The notes: generated from the sequence alone by a model not told the origin. 64,000 nucleotides of DNA from Persicaria tinctoria (GCA_037127255.1 JBANSL010000009.1:31947975-32011974); one strand, 5' to 3'. Positions 44,297 through 55,638 are shown, numbered from the stretch's first letter. A program made the numbers and translations.

Positions 44297-46439
44297 TGTT
44301 GTGAGCGGAATCTGCCATGTTTTACAGCAACTTTAATATCGATTTCTGTATACATTTCATGCATTTGGGTTAAGATAGTACAGAATCTGTGTAGTTTATG
44401 TTTATTTGCCAAAATTATGGAATCTACACCAGTTTCTGTTTAAATCGCAGGAATCGAGGCATTTACAGCAATTCTACAGAAGGTCGGAAAAGCTCGGAAA
44501 ACCGCTACAGAAGTCCAAGGTCAAAGCAGCGGAACAAATCGGAGAGCCAAGTCTAATCGACATCGAGTGGGCCCTACTCGACCTAGACGAGCCATGGCCG
44601 AGCAGCCATAGTCGAGCAAGCCTGCTCGAGAAACCAAGCTCCCCGAGCTCCGGAACCCTACTCGACCTAGACAAGCACTAGTCTAGGTCGACGAAGCCCA
44701 GACACCCATGCCCGGAGTCATCGAGGAGAGCTAGACGAGAGCTTGACTCCTTGTCCGAGCCAGTCGACTAGACTTACCCGAGCAGAGCCAGTCGACAAGA
44801 CCAACCTTACTCGAGATCGACGAGACCAACTCGAGGTCGACAAGCACCCAGGAGCCCAGGTTCGAGCACATCGAGCACCAGCAAGCCGAGACGACTAACC
44901 CTACTCGAGGTCGACGGGACCTTGTCGAGGTCGACTAGACCAGCTTCCAGAACCTTCTCGACTAGCCTTGTCCGAGTAGGATTGGAGTTCCTTGATGCCG
45001 AAGGCGGAAAATTCTATCCGAAGTTGCTGAAATCTATCGAGATCTATCAAGTCTATCCATGGAAGGCGGAATCTATCAACATGAAGACATACCTACCCTA
45101 ATTAGTTTTATCTTTTCCTTATGGATTTATTTCCCTTAAAACATTTATTTATCTTTCAAGCAATTTAGATATAGATAGATATCTTCTTTCCTAGAATAGC
45201 TAGGGAATGAAGCCTATAAATAAGGCCCTAGGGGCTCAGTTTTATTCATTCAATTGGAGAGAGAAGTAAGTAGTTCCACAGAGCGGTTTAGGAGTTTAAG
45301 GTTTTTAGGGTTTTGGCTTACATCGAAAGTTGATTGCCAAGATTGTAAAGGCTTTGAATATAGTTTTATGCAAGTTTCTTTTTATACATCAATGTCTGCA
45401 ATTGCGATGAGGCGTGAGTAGTCCACCCACTTCTGGGGCAGGGGTGAGCCCGACGGTGGCCATGTGAGGCGATGCGATAAAGGTCAGATCTTTTGTGTGA
45501 TTCATCTTCTATCCCTATGAGCATGATTCTTTTGCGAGAGTTGAAGGTGATCCTTGTTTGTATTATTGAAGCGAAAGTGATCTTAATGCAACTTGGATTA
45601 ATTATGTGAAAAAGGGTTAGTAAAAATTAGGGTTTATGCGAGAGCCTCTATATGCCTAGTTGTTAATAACGACAGTTATTTGATGGAAAACATGATCTTT
45701 TGTGCCTTTATGTGTTGTTTTGCATGGTTACCGTTGTGGTATTGAAACCCTAGCCTTGGAGGTCTTTTAATATATTGATTTATTTTCTGTCGAAAAGCCG
45801 AGTTTGGGTTTGAGCAATTGCAATTTACATTCTTTTAAGTTTCTGTTCTAGTCGACATAGACGAAGGCTTTGTCGATCTCGAGGAACCGTGGTCGAAATC
45901 GAGTAGGGCTTCGTCTAGGTCGAGTTGATTTGCTTCTGTCTTTGTCGATTTTCAAGTTTCTGTCTTTACCTTTCTTTGTCGAAGTCGAGTACCTCTTGTC
46001 GAGGTCGAGTTGCCTGACCTTGTCGAGTTGATTGCTTTTGTTCTTTACTTTCTGTTTTCGTTACTGTCTTGTCGACCTGGAGGACAGCTTGTCGAGATCG
46101 ACCAGCTTCTGTGTCCTCGAGTTACTTTCTGTCTTTGCTTTCGTTTTTGCTTTTGTTCTTTATTTGCTTAGCTTTTATTTCTGTCTTTTATTTGCTTTTA
46201 TTTTAGCTTCCCTTGCCGGGATAATTTGTTTCTGTTTTATTTCTGCTTCTGCCTGTGTTTCTGCTCTGCTGTTGTGAGAATCTGATAGCTACCTGAGAAC
46301 TGCTGACGTGCTTCCTCGTGGATTCGATCCTGACTTTTCTCTTACTACAACGGGAGGAAGTCTTGTAATTATTTGCTGAGACAGGGGAGTCGTTCTAAAC
46401 CATATTCTATTCTATACTTGACTTACTCCTGCAACAACA
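44297..46439 (+). repeat. 3' LTR of the 9.2 kb retrotransposon
   Basis: The same length as the 5' LTR with about 18 substitutions by eye and no indels noticed. Ends CAACAACA at 46439. Confidence 0.9.
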
Positions 46440-46444
46440 GATGC

Positions 46445-46606
46445 ACTGGCGTTTCCTTTGAGTGTTAGTAGGACTTGATTTGTTGGCGGGTATAGTCGGG
46501 GATTGGGTATAGTTTTTTGGCTCCCCTCTTACGTGAGACCCCTTGTTTGGTCTCACACTTTTGTAACTTGGTTTTTACAACCACAGCTATATATTTACCT
46601 ATTCAG
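46445..46606 (+). mobile_element. 3' end of the split LINE
   Basis: This continues the LINE 3' UTR (GGCGTTTCCTTTGAGTG..., GTCTCACACTTTTGTAAC) and stops at TTTACCTATTCAG directly before the 17-bp target duplication. There is no A-tract. Confidence 0.75.
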
Positions 46607-46623
46607 AACTGGAGCAGTTCGTC
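46607..46623. repeat. 17-bp target-site duplication, right copy
   Basis: Exact copy of 36192-36208. It identifies the two LINE ends despite the 9.2 kb nested insertion. Confidence 0.9.
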
Positions 46624-46650
46624 TTTCATTTTAAAATGGATAAAGACATG

Positions 46651-47105
46651 AGCGGGTACTATCGAATAATATCGTTATACCATCGAATTGCTTTGTGAGT
46701 GGTTGCACTATCGAATAATATCGTTATACCATCGAATAATCCAGCTTTACCATCGAATAATCAAGCAATACCACCGAATAATTTTTAGTTAAAAGAGATG
46801 TCATCGAATAATTAATCAATACCATCGAATAATCAAACTATATCATCGAATAATCAAGCGATACCGTCGAATAAAATTTCAGGGCGTTTTCAGGGTGCTA
46901 ACCGTTTAGAAAAGTTCATCGATATCATCGCATAATCAATTGATACGATCGAATAATTTGGCGATACAACTGAATAATTTAAAGTTACGGTCGAATAATC
47001 TGGTGATACCATTGATTATAATTTAAAGTTACGATCGAATAATCTGGCGATACCATTGCATAATCAGACGATACAATTGAATAATCTAGATATACTGTCG
47101 AATAA
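46651..47105. repeat. 21-bp degenerate tandem array, ATCGAATAAT consensus
   Basis: About 19 units with the core ATCGAATAATC. Runs of consecutive units (for example 46980-47100) are exactly 21 bp. The first half of the unit (ACCATCGAATAAT) is conserved and the second half drifts (CAAGCAAT, CTGGCGAT, TTAAAGTT). It is interrupted once near 46880 by a unique stretch. It sits 200 bp inside the right terminus of the 35080-47303 element. Confidence 0.9.
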
Positions 47106-47303
47106 TTTGAAGAGAGTGCACCACACACGCCCCCATTCAGCAAGTGGGCAAAAAAACGACGTGGGTCCCACTGTTTTTTAATTTAAAAAAAATCCATAAT
47201 TGCCTATTAATCTCAGCCTTCCATTTCATTCAATCAACGGTCCAGATGTGTTCTCATGTTACACAATAAGGGATGAGTACCCATGAACCACCCTCTCTCT
47301 CTC

Positions 47304-47695
47304 TATATATATATATGGAGGCAAGCATTAATCATCAAATGTGACTAATAAGTAATAATCCTTGAAGAGGTTTCTTGCTTCAACTTTCCTTGAATATATA
47401 TGCTTTTAAACTGACAATAGTATCTTAGGTCAGATTAGGAAGATAACAAACACAACAACGAAAAGAAGATTAGGAAGATAACAAACACAACAACGAAAAG
47501 AAAAACAAAGAAATTGGATAAAGGAGGTGCCCACTGATTTAGCCATTGATTTAGCCACTGATTTGTTTCAGTAGCTCGTGGAAGTTGATGGTTAAAAGAG
47601 CTAAAAGTTTCTCGTGTGAGCCACTTGACACTTTGCTTGCTGAGCTGGATTTTAAGGGAAACAGAGTGGGGCTTGGATGATAAGGGAAACATTTT
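47304..47695. other. spacer with a 35-bp direct duplication
   Basis: AGATTAGGAAGATAACAAAC and the following CACAACAACGAAAAG are repeated in tandem at about 47431-47501. No gene. Confidence 0.5.
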
Positions 47696-47829
47696 ATGAG
47701 GTTGAATCTCCAGATGAAGCTTCATTTTTAGGGGCTGCTAAAGAGGTTGCTTTCAACTTCTATAGGAGGCATCAGACAAGCTTACTGCTGCACAAACTTG
47801 ACGCTAACAGTGGAAAAATTATTGACAGG
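47696..47829 (+). pseudogene. exon-like fragment, unknown gene
   Basis: The frame reads EASFLGAAKEVAFNFYRRHQ, then TSLLLHKLDANSGKIIDR, and meets GTAGTT after GACAG, a possible donor. It is protein-like, but the family was not recognised. Later pieces at 48397-48538 may belong to the same gene. Confidence 0.35.
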
Positions 47830-48396
47830 TAGTTAGGATACCATCCTTGTTTAATGTTTTGCTTGCTTGTCCATTCTTTGATGGATGATTGCTATCTGAC
47901 TTTTTTTATTCTTTGATGGAGGATTTCAAATGTTAGCTTTTCAGCTGTTCTGCAGGTGCTTGCTGGGCTAGATCTGTAAGTGCCTTCCCCTCTTTCTTGT
48001 TCCTTTACTTTTTATGTGGACATTTGTGATTGAATCCTTTCAATTTTATAATTTTCGCATAAATTTCTTTGCCTGAATCTTTCATGAATGATACATTCTG
48101 GAGTAGTTAGATCTATTCATAATTAGAAATTTCTTTGCCGAATATTCAGAGTCATGAATTATACATTTGTTGGTTATATTCATAATTTCAGGGCAATTTC
48201 ATTTAATTTAGAACTCCATCGATCAATGATTGGTTACTTCTGCAAAGCTCTACGGAGATTATAATCCTTCATGTCAATCCTATTTCCTCTTTTTGTGTAA
48301 ATGCCCAAGGAAAACGTTATGTGCCTCGGGTTTTTTATGCAGTCTATTCCCTTGAAATATCCTTTGAATAAAATAATGTGTTGTCATTATTTTCAG
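47830..48396. other. intron-like T-rich sequence
   Basis: Contains one short exon-like piece between TTCTGCAG and GTAAGT near 47956-47976 (VLAGLDL). Otherwise non-coding. Confidence 0.3.
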
Positions 48397-48538
48397 AGTC
48401 CCGTGGAGCTGGTTTTGTGAATGAGAAGGCCATGAAGTGTATTGGTAAGATCAGAGATAAGTTTGTGAATGGAAGGACGAAGATGATGGAAAAAAACGTA
48501 CTGGTTTTGTTAGGGCTTTTGTGAAGGAGCTGCCTTGA
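48397..48538 (+). pseudogene. exon-like fragment with frameshift, unknown gene
   Basis: One frame reads SRGAGFVNEKAMKCIGKIRD. The plausible C-terminus (GKKRTGFVRAFVKELP then TGA) is in another frame, so a frameshift separates them. It may be the last exon of the gene scrap at 47696. Product unknown. Confidence 0.3.
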
Positions 48539-48924
48539 AGTTCTTGTTCAACAAGTATCTATTTTGCTCTGCAAGTGTTGATGTGGATGTGTATTGTGTA
48601 TATGATAAGATGATGTTTCGAAAGTGTTTTAGCTAACTATAAAAATTATTAGAGGTGTTATAATATTAGTATGTTGATGGTTAATTGGTGCTCAGGTGTA
48701 TTGTGTACGTAAGTATATGATAAATGGATGTTTTGAAAGAGTTCATTTTATTCTTGCTACCCATACTGATGGTTTTATTATGTATATTAAATGTTATAAT
48801 ATATGTAACAATAAATTATAGCCAATATACTAATTATTTGGGCCCTTTGCAAAAATGACATTCTCCTCCAAAATTTGCAAAAGTAGCAAATAAGCCCAAA
48901 AATTGGCAAAAATAACCGGCCCTC
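48539..48924. other. AT-rich spacer with a transposon-terminus-like segment
   Basis: No gene. TTTGCAAAAATGAC, TTTGCAAAAGTAGC and TGGCAAAAATAACC at 48847-48918 resemble the terminus of the 4117-5330 element and may mark the edge of an element carrying the desulfhydrase copy. Confidence 0.35.
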
Positions 48925-50019
48925 ATGACCCCCTTTCACAGGTCACCATTCCTGTTGAATCAAGCCCTCACCGCCCCGCCTTCTTCTCTCCGGCCGTTCC
49001 CCGCCCTCCACGAGTCACCTTCGGCCACCCAACCTCCGGCGTTCGAACCCTCTCCCTCCGGCGCACCCACTGAGACCAGAACCCATCCCGTTCGTGCCCA
49101 CCCAACCACCACCGAGAATGAAACTATCGCCGAGTTTGTCCACGTCTAAATCTCCCGCGTCGGCGGCCACATCATTGAGATTCCTCTTCCCTTCCTTGTC
49201 TACTCAAATGATGACATTATCGCCAAGTTCCGGAACTCCTTGAATAAGGCCAAATCGGAAAATCGTAGGGTTAGGTTAGCTGTGATTGATCCTATCACTT
49301 CGATGCCTTGCGTGGTTCTCCCTGTCAAGGAATTGGTGCAGATCTGTAGGGAAGAACGGATTGATAAGGTCTTCATCGATGGTGCACATGCAATTGGCTA
49401 CACTAGGGTTGATATGAAGGAAATTGGGGCTGATTTTTACACCAGCAATCTCCATAAGTTGCTCTTTTGCCCTCCCGCTGTCGCGTTCTTGTACGTTCGT
49501 GGTTCCAATGAGTTTGATGATCTGCATCATCTGGTGGTCTCCAATGAGTATGGCAATATCTTACCCGTTGAGAGTGCGTGGATAGGGAATATGGATTATA
49601 GCTCCCAATCGGTTGTTCCTGATGCATTGGAGTTCATCAACAGATTCGAGGGTGGGATAGAGGGGATAATGAAGAGAAATCATGACAAGGTTGTTGAGAA
49701 GGGGAAGATGTTGACAGAGGCGTGGAAAACACACCTTGGTTGCTCTCCTAATATGTGTGCTAGTTTGATAATGATAGGCTTGCCAGCTTGCCTCAGAATT
49801 CAGAGTGAGCAAGATATTATGAAGCTGAGGAAACATTTCAGGGATAAATTTGGTGTTGAGTTTTTGATTTATTATCGCCCGCCCAAGGAGGGCAAGGTTG
49901 ATTGTGTGACGGGTTACTGTCGAATTTCTTATCAAGTTTACAACAAGGATGCTGAATATGACAATGGAGTTAACCAACTTTTTAGGGATGGGTTCACCTG
50001 TTTCAGTCTTGCTGATTAG
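48925..50019 (+). pseudogene. LCD: truncated L-cysteine desulfhydrase (PLP-dependent, class V aminotransferase fold)
   Basis: From about 49150 the frame runs IDPITSMPCVVLPVKELVQI, then FIDGAHAIGY, DMKEIGADFYTSNLHKLLFC and PPAVAFLYVRG, to a stop at 50017. This matches the C-terminal two thirds of plant L-cysteine desulfhydrase, which degrades cysteine to H2S, pyruvate and ammonia. The PLP-binding lysine (SNLHK) and the cofactor-stacking Asp (IDGAH) are kept. The N-terminal third is missing: upstream is an unrelated Pro/Ser-rich frame (48925-49146), and an in-frame TAA at 49147-49149 precedes ISRVGGHIIE, the first family-like block. The next ATG (49240) would give 259 residues lacking half the active site. 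There are no introns. I call it a truncated, probably non-functional copy. Confidence 0.7.
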
Positions 50020-51580
50020 AGAAGGTATGTTTTTGGTCATTTTCCATTTTTTCAAAGTGACGATAAATAAGCCTTTTACATCATTTATGTATCATTCAAG
50101 TGTTTGGAATGACAATAAATAGCCTATTTTGATATTTTATGATGATGCACTTAGAATATGTGTGTACCCTTTTATGTTGATTTGCTTTATCTGGTTTCAT
50201 GTTGGATATTCCTGATATTGGATAGTTTATGAAACATGATGAACCTAGATAATTTATTCATCAACAAGCACATATGTGTACGATTAGTTAGACAATACTA
50301 AGTAACTTCTGAGAAACCAAAATTGGAAGATGATTCTTTCAAGATCATGTGTGATCCTCGTTAGATTAACCGTTAAAACTCTGATTCTTAGGTTGGGAAG
50401 TTTCTGAGATAGATAAAATATGTCAGGAGTTATTCTTTTATCGGCATAGACTTTGATTTTATTGGCTAGGGAAAATCATATACTGCTTAGTAAACAAAAA
50501 ATCGCATACATTTGCCTTTTGCATCGTCGGCAAACTAAACGACCAGTTATATACAGTGAAAACCACCAAAACCCCAAAGTGTCAGTGAATTACAAGCAAA
50601 CTAACAAAATACTACATTCGACTACGCAAAAGAAGAGTTATCCTGCTGTTGGGAAGTTTATGAGATTGACAAGATCCGACAGGGATTAGTCTTATATTGG
50701 TTAAGACGAGAACCGTCAGGGGTTACTTCTACATTGGCTAAGACATCGTTGTCACTAGCTAGATAATAGTATTTACTGGCTAGTAATTTACGTCGCAAAT
50801 ATTGGGGTTTCGCATCTTAGGCAAACAAAATAACCAACCACATACTTTACCTTGAGTTCATGCAAAATAAAAAAAAAACATCATTTGCCGACTTAAAAGA
50901 AAAGACGTTCGTACGACGAGCAGCATATGATGACCTTACCACTCCACATTTACTTATGTCCTCCGACGCTTCCGGCGAACATACTCTCCACGTGACAGAT
51001 ACTTTTGGTGGATTTTGAGTTCGGGGGGCATTGTAATGATCCGAAGTAATGTGTCGTATTGTTGCGCCCTTATCCATTACTTATGTTGTACTTAACTTGT
51101 TATGGACTGTATTGGTTAGGAACTTTAGTACTTCGTAGTGTTTGGTTTAAGTCTTGTTTCATTCTTTACTTGTATTAGTTACCATTTTTAGATTAGCCCC
51201 CTCCTCCATGTCCACGTCGGCAGCTTTACCTTTCATCTCCGAAGCAACAATTGTCGGTTCTGCCTAGGTTTTCTGGTTTATCTTGCCAGTTGTGTGAATT
51301 TCCGTGCCAGCTGAATTGTTGTCTTTTCCATCCAAATGGTTATCCATGCCATACTCCAAATTGAGATCAAGATACGATATACACACAACTTTACTTCGAA
51401 TTTTTTTCCATAAACATATATAAAGTGGGTGTCTATTTAAATTAAGTTTAAAAATAAATTTATTATTTTATTTTAACAAATAAAAAGAAGATATTTGACT
51501 AAAAGTCCATTATGCCAACCCCTTCTTGCAAAATGTCCACTTAAAATCAGTTTTTGTTAAATGTCTTAATTTTTTTAGAA
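50020..51580. other. 3' flank and intergenic sequence
   Basis: No gene supported. A short block (GGGAAGTTT...GAGAT...ACAAGATCCGAC near 50650, GGTTGGGAAGTTTCTGAGAT near 50392) is duplicated loosely. Otherwise unremarkable. Confidence 0.35.
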
Positions 51581-51980
51581 ACCCCGTTTTACCCTTACCC
51601 TCCTTCCCTTCCCCTTCTTCACACAGATCTGACGCTCCATCAGTCCATTGCTCTCTCTGCATCTCCCCCATCCATGGTACCTCTCCTTCCTCCTTCCTCT
51701 TGGTGTAGTATCCCCACCGTGTCCGAGAGATTCTCGTGTCGCCACCGCCTCCTCGGATCTGCGAAGCCCTGTCTCCGCCCAACGACCTTCGTCTTCACCA
51801 AGGGATGGGAGCGTCGTCGACTGCATCTCCGATTTCGCCCCCAAAAGACCTGAATCGATGCCCGTTGTTCAAAATCTGTGGAAATGGTGTCTAATTAGAG
51901 TTGGTTCATGGCGGCGGCCCATACGGTGGATATCGCCGCCGGAGATTCATCTGAATTTTTGAAGGTGATCGAAGAAGGTG
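51581..51980 (+). other. GC-rich gene-5'-end-like island
   Basis: C/T-rich leader-like sequence with several overlapping open frames (51554-51853, 51648-51962) of poor complexity. It follows an AT-rich stretch with a 'CTTGCAAAATGTCC' motif and looks like another captured 5' gene end. No protein recognised. Confidence 0.3.
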
Positions 51981-51986
51981 AAGGGA

Positions 51987-52142
51987 ATGAAGCTATGGAC
52001 CAATGTATGGGAGTGCAAAGACTGTCTGTGTACAAACTGCTGTAACGAGATGATCTCGGTTTACTTCCAAACTTACCAATTCGAGGATCTCTTCTCGAAG
52101 ATGAACGTTTCCGATGGAGAGCAATATCGGCTTCTCTTCTAG
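51987..52142 (+). CDS. short cysteine-rich ORF, unrecognised
   Basis: ATG 51987 opens 51 codons beginning MKLWTNVWECKDCLCTNCCN and ending EQYRLLF before TAG. Five cysteines fall within ten residues. The sequence is protein-like, but the length and lack of context leave it open whether this is an exon scrap, a small peptide gene or chance. Coding texture is better here than in the GC-rich leader before it. Confidence 0.25.
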   Translation: MKLWTNVWECKDCLCTNCCNEMISVYFQTYQFEDLFSKMNVSDGEQYRLLF

Positions 52143-52492
52143 TTTACTGCTAGTTCTTTTGCTTGTTGTTGGCTGACATGAAAATCCCAAGGACTTGGTG
52201 ACAACTGCAGCTAATGAAATCTGAGGAGGAATAAAATTCGTCTTTTGCTGTGTTTTTTTATTTATTTCAGAATTGCTATTAAACTAAAGCTTATTTCTTC
52301 ACAGATGACAACTGCATCTAATTAAGTTATTGAGCCAATTGTTCACTTACTGTTAGAATAAAGCAAGCCTCAAATATGAATGTAATGCCCAAGGTCCACA
52401 AGTGATGAGCATATGCCGAAATGATCTTAAATCGTTTGTCTCTTGTGTCCGAATTGATAGTTTTCTTAACATGTTGGTCTTTTGACTTCAAT
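52143..52492. other. spacer before a CACTA end
   Basis: No gene or repeat recognised. Confidence 0.35.
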
Positions 52493-52640
52493 CACTACTA
52501 GAAATCTGTTATTTAACATCGGCTAATTAACATCACTCAGAAAAACCTGCCATGTTAAATATGTTTTTAACATCGCTGGTTAAATTTGTGATGTTGAAAA
52601 TCAAATAGACACCGTCCAATTTCATTGACCGAGGTTAAAA
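52493..52640 (+). mobile_element. CACTA-type transposon left end
   Basis: It begins CACTACTAGAAATCTG, very like plant CACTA termini. Subterminal words TTAACATCG / CATGTTAAAT / TAACATC recur in both orientations over 150 bp. The right terminus was not seen, so the extent is unknown. The gene-like pieces at 53-54.5 kb lie downstream and could be cargo. Confidence 0.65.
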
Positions 52641-53941
52641 AAAAGTTTTGGGAAAAAAATTCTAAGCGCGCCATTTATGTCCTCAATTATTTTTGAAGCG
52701 TGCTGTCCTAATTTCATCTCTTTATAAAATTTTTATCTTCTAAAACTCTGATTCCCTCCAATTCCAATACCTCAAAAAAAATTCAATGAAAGCACTTACC
52801 AAATTTGAAAATTGAAACCCACTTCCCATTTATCCCCAGGTCATTTCCATTTCATCCTCAACTCGCCCTCTTTCATCTCTAGCATATTATCCACCAGTCA
52901 CCACCGCTGCACACACTAGGTTGCGCGACGTTCTCTCTCTCACAGTCACCGGCGCAGATTCTCTCTCTCTCGCAGGTTGCGCGATGTTTCCGTTCTATAC
53001 CTTCTCCGATTCTTTTCCCCTCACTAGGTTGTGCTTGCCTTGTGTCTCTCACCCTTTTAGCCATCGCTCGCTCTCGCACATCCCAGTTTTTTCCTCGTCT
53101 CTCTCAGTCGGAGGTTGCAGGTTACATAATTTCTTTCCGCCTCTTTTCTAGCTAGTGTTTATTTCCATTTTGCTGCCTTCTTTTGACCAAATCCATACCT
53201 AAATTTCGAGAAAGAAAGATTGGTAGCCGCTGAAATCTTTCGAGAAAGAAAGATTGCTGCCTTCGATTCATTCGTTCCTTTTTAGATTAGGTTTGGATTT
53301 CCACTTTGCTTGATCTATTTGAAATTTCTTTTCAATTCAAGGTTAGGGATTTAGGGCTTAAGGTTTTGATTTTTTGGAGTTCAGAGATTTTGATTATTTA
53401 GAAGTCAGTGGTTTAGGGTTTCAATTTAGGGATTTGATTATTTACGAAATCTATTTGTCTGTGAATTAGATTTTTAGGGTTTATTGTGTGATTTTGATTT
53501 ATAGATTTTCATTTGTGAAATCGATTTCTATGGTCTAATCTACCCATTTTCTGTAGCTGCTGATATAGGCATACGATATCTTCGAGGACTACATTTCCTG
53601 CTAATGATCCTAGTTGCTTGCTTGGTCTTTTTCTTAATATCCGGCTTGGCATTGATCTTTGTATCTTTTTTGTCTATGCAGATTGCTCTTGCTCTTGTTG
53701 TTGTTGTTGCTTTGTACATGAAGTGATTCTGGCCACTCGTGGTATAACTCGATTGATGAATCTGGTTTTGTTTATGTTTTAAAACTTTTCTTCTCCATTA
53801 ATTGATATAGAAGTGCTTCTTTTTAGTAGCGTAGCATTTCCTTCAGTCATATTTGTTAAAGTATGATTGAAGCCAACTGCCCCATTTTTAACTCATGTTG
53901 AAATTTTATATTTAGGAGCTAACTGCCCCATTTTTTTTTAG
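52641..53941. other. gene-leader-like and intron-like sequence
   Basis: Contains a C/T-rich leader (52850-53130) and T-rich intron-like DNA. Near 53682 a piece after TATGCAG reads IALALVVVVALYMK, a possible membrane segment ending at TGA. No complete gene model. Confidence 0.3.
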
Positions 53942-53980
53942 CTCTTGAGAAGCTGCAGAAGGGCTTGTTGAAGGTAGAAG
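53942..53980 (+). pseudogene. exon-like fragment, unknown gene
   Basis: Between a T-rich tract plus AG and GTTAGT, the frame reads LEKLQKGLLKVE, an amphipathic helix. It may join the piece at 54071 or 54362, but phases do not fit cleanly. Confidence 0.25.
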
Positions 53981-54361
53981 GTTAGTGATATATATGTTCA
54001 TTTGATGGTTTCTCTAAATAAGCTTTGGAATCTTGTTCATCTAACTAAAGAACTGGATCCTTAGTTACAGGAAAGAGGATCTTCACACCAATGCACTTCT
54101 TCCTAGATCGAAAGCCTCTTGGAATAATCTAGTAAGTTTGCGTTGCATTTGTGTTAGATAGTCTTTTAGTTTGAAGCTTCATAATAAAATAACTCACTTC
54201 ACTAAATGACTGCAGTGTTTATCATTTGAATGTCTTATCATGCATCCCAATTGCAACATTCTTTCAGCATTAATATGTGTGGACTGAATAGGTACATAGT
54301 TTGATGTAATTGTTCTATAAATTCTATAGAAGATCTTCCTCTTTTAGTTAAATGATTGCAG

Positions 54362-54472
54362 AGTCTGAATGCAAAAACGGGGCTCTTCGGTAAGAGAATT
54401 ATTCATCGTGATACTGCACTCCATGCCCAAAGAGCGGCTAATATCAAGGTCAAAAAATTAGGCTACAAATGA
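54362..54472 (+). pseudogene. terminal exon-like fragment, unknown gene
   Basis: After GATTGCAG the frame reads SLNAKTGLFGKRIIHRDTAL and HAQRAANIKVKKLGYK, then TGA. It is basic and protein-like, as for a C-terminus. An upstream piece after TTACAG (54071-54131) could be the previous exon. The family is unknown to me. Confidence 0.35.
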
Positions 54473-55638
54473 ATTGTGAGTTGCATGTGTCAATAAGATA
54501 TGTAGAAAGCCCAAGTAACTGCTAAGTGATAACTTACTCTATGTTTTGTGTGGGAAATATATATGCTGATAAATATTTTTTACATATAAAACCAAAGGAA
54601 TAGGGCCTCAACTAACATCGATTTCATTCCATTTTAGATAATTTCGATCAATTTTAGGTTGGCTTATAATCTGCCCTTTTCAATTAGTTTCTTATATTAA
54701 TCGAAAAGGGCAGATTATTTGTGGTTTCTGGTTTGTAATATTTAATTGAAAACATCGTTTGGGTTACTTCATGTTTTCAATGTTTTGTGGCCTAATATGA
54801 GTTCTAAGCTTGTCCATGGGATAGCCATTGGGTTACTTTGTTACTTTAGGACATTATTTGTGGTTTCTGATTTGTAATATTTAATTTTATAGTTCTTGCC
54901 TGCATTATTATAACTTTTGGCAAACCAAATGTCTTTGATCTAATCGAAAGGATATCAAAGTCGTTCCCATAGCGTTAAACTTCTGATTGATGTCATTGCT
55001 ATGTGTGAGAGGTTGAAGTTGGGTTATGAAAAACAGATTGACGATTTGCTTTATATCAACATATCATCATTTTTAAGCTCTTAACTGATTGATGTCACTG
55101 CTTGTGTTCCCCTAGAATCCACACTAGGTTATGTTGTTTGCTTGTATGGGGTTCCTATGAATATTAGATTCACATATGAAATGAAAATTGGTTCCAAGAC
55201 CTTTGCCCTTGTCTTGTGCACTAGAGATATAGTCCAATCTTAACAATCTGTTTTGCTTGCTACCCTATAAATTATAGTGATGATCGAGTTAAGGCGATCA
55301 AGTTAGGGATTAAGTGTAGCAGTGTTACTAGCTACTTTCTAGGTAGCTCTGTTGAGAAAGGGATTGTCAAATTTCACCAACTATTTTAATTCATTTTCTA
55401 GTAGCTAATGTATAATCGTAGTTTTGAGGAATTAAATTTTACCTCCCAGTCCCACTGCTAGGAACGTGCTTCTAGAGTTCTACATGAAGCCACAAAGAGG
55501 GGCCTTTTCTCCGAACTATTTCACAAAAACAAACTTGTTTGGTTTGTCAATATACATAAGTACCATTGGCACAATTTCTTGTTTTGGTTTCTTAATATGT
55601 TTCTTGCATTGAGTTGTTGCTTTTCGCAATGTGGTCAG
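54473..55638. other. AT-rich non-coding sequence
   Basis: No supported gene. A direct repeat of GATTTGTAATATTTAATT-type sequence occurs near 54735 and 54870. Confidence 0.35.

Larger units (their letters stand above)
37233..46439 (+). mobile_element. young non-autonomous Ty3-type LTR retrotransposon (Athila/Tat-like)
   Basis: Two 2143-bp LTRs (37233-39375 and 44297-46439) start TGTTGTGAGC, end CAACAACA and differ at about 18 positions by eye. A primer-binding site (39379-39396) follows the left LTR and a purine-rich tract (GTATGGGGTG) precedes the right one. The flanks read GATGT and GATGC, a 4-5 bp target duplication. The interior has a single ORF (gag, protease, integrase tail) with no reverse transcriptase, RNase H or integrase core, so it needs enzymes from a relative. 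With about 0.8% LTR divergence, commonly used plant rates suggest well under one million years. Confidence 0.9.
36209..46606 (+). mobile_element. 5'-truncated LINE, split by an LTR retrotransposon
   Basis: LINE sequence occupies 36209-37232 and 46445-46606, about 1.2 kb, between perfect 17-bp duplications. The 5' junction repeats ACCAAGCCAACCTGTGAGGG (36209 and again near 36319), as if reverse transcription jumped back after copying about 22 nt. The 3' end (TTTACCTATTCAG) has no poly(A), unusual for L1. The coding part is described separately. Confidence 0.8.

Noticed and set aside
46651..47105. CRISPR-like array
   Set aside because: The units are degenerate tandem repeats without unique spacers of constant length, in plant nuclear DNA.
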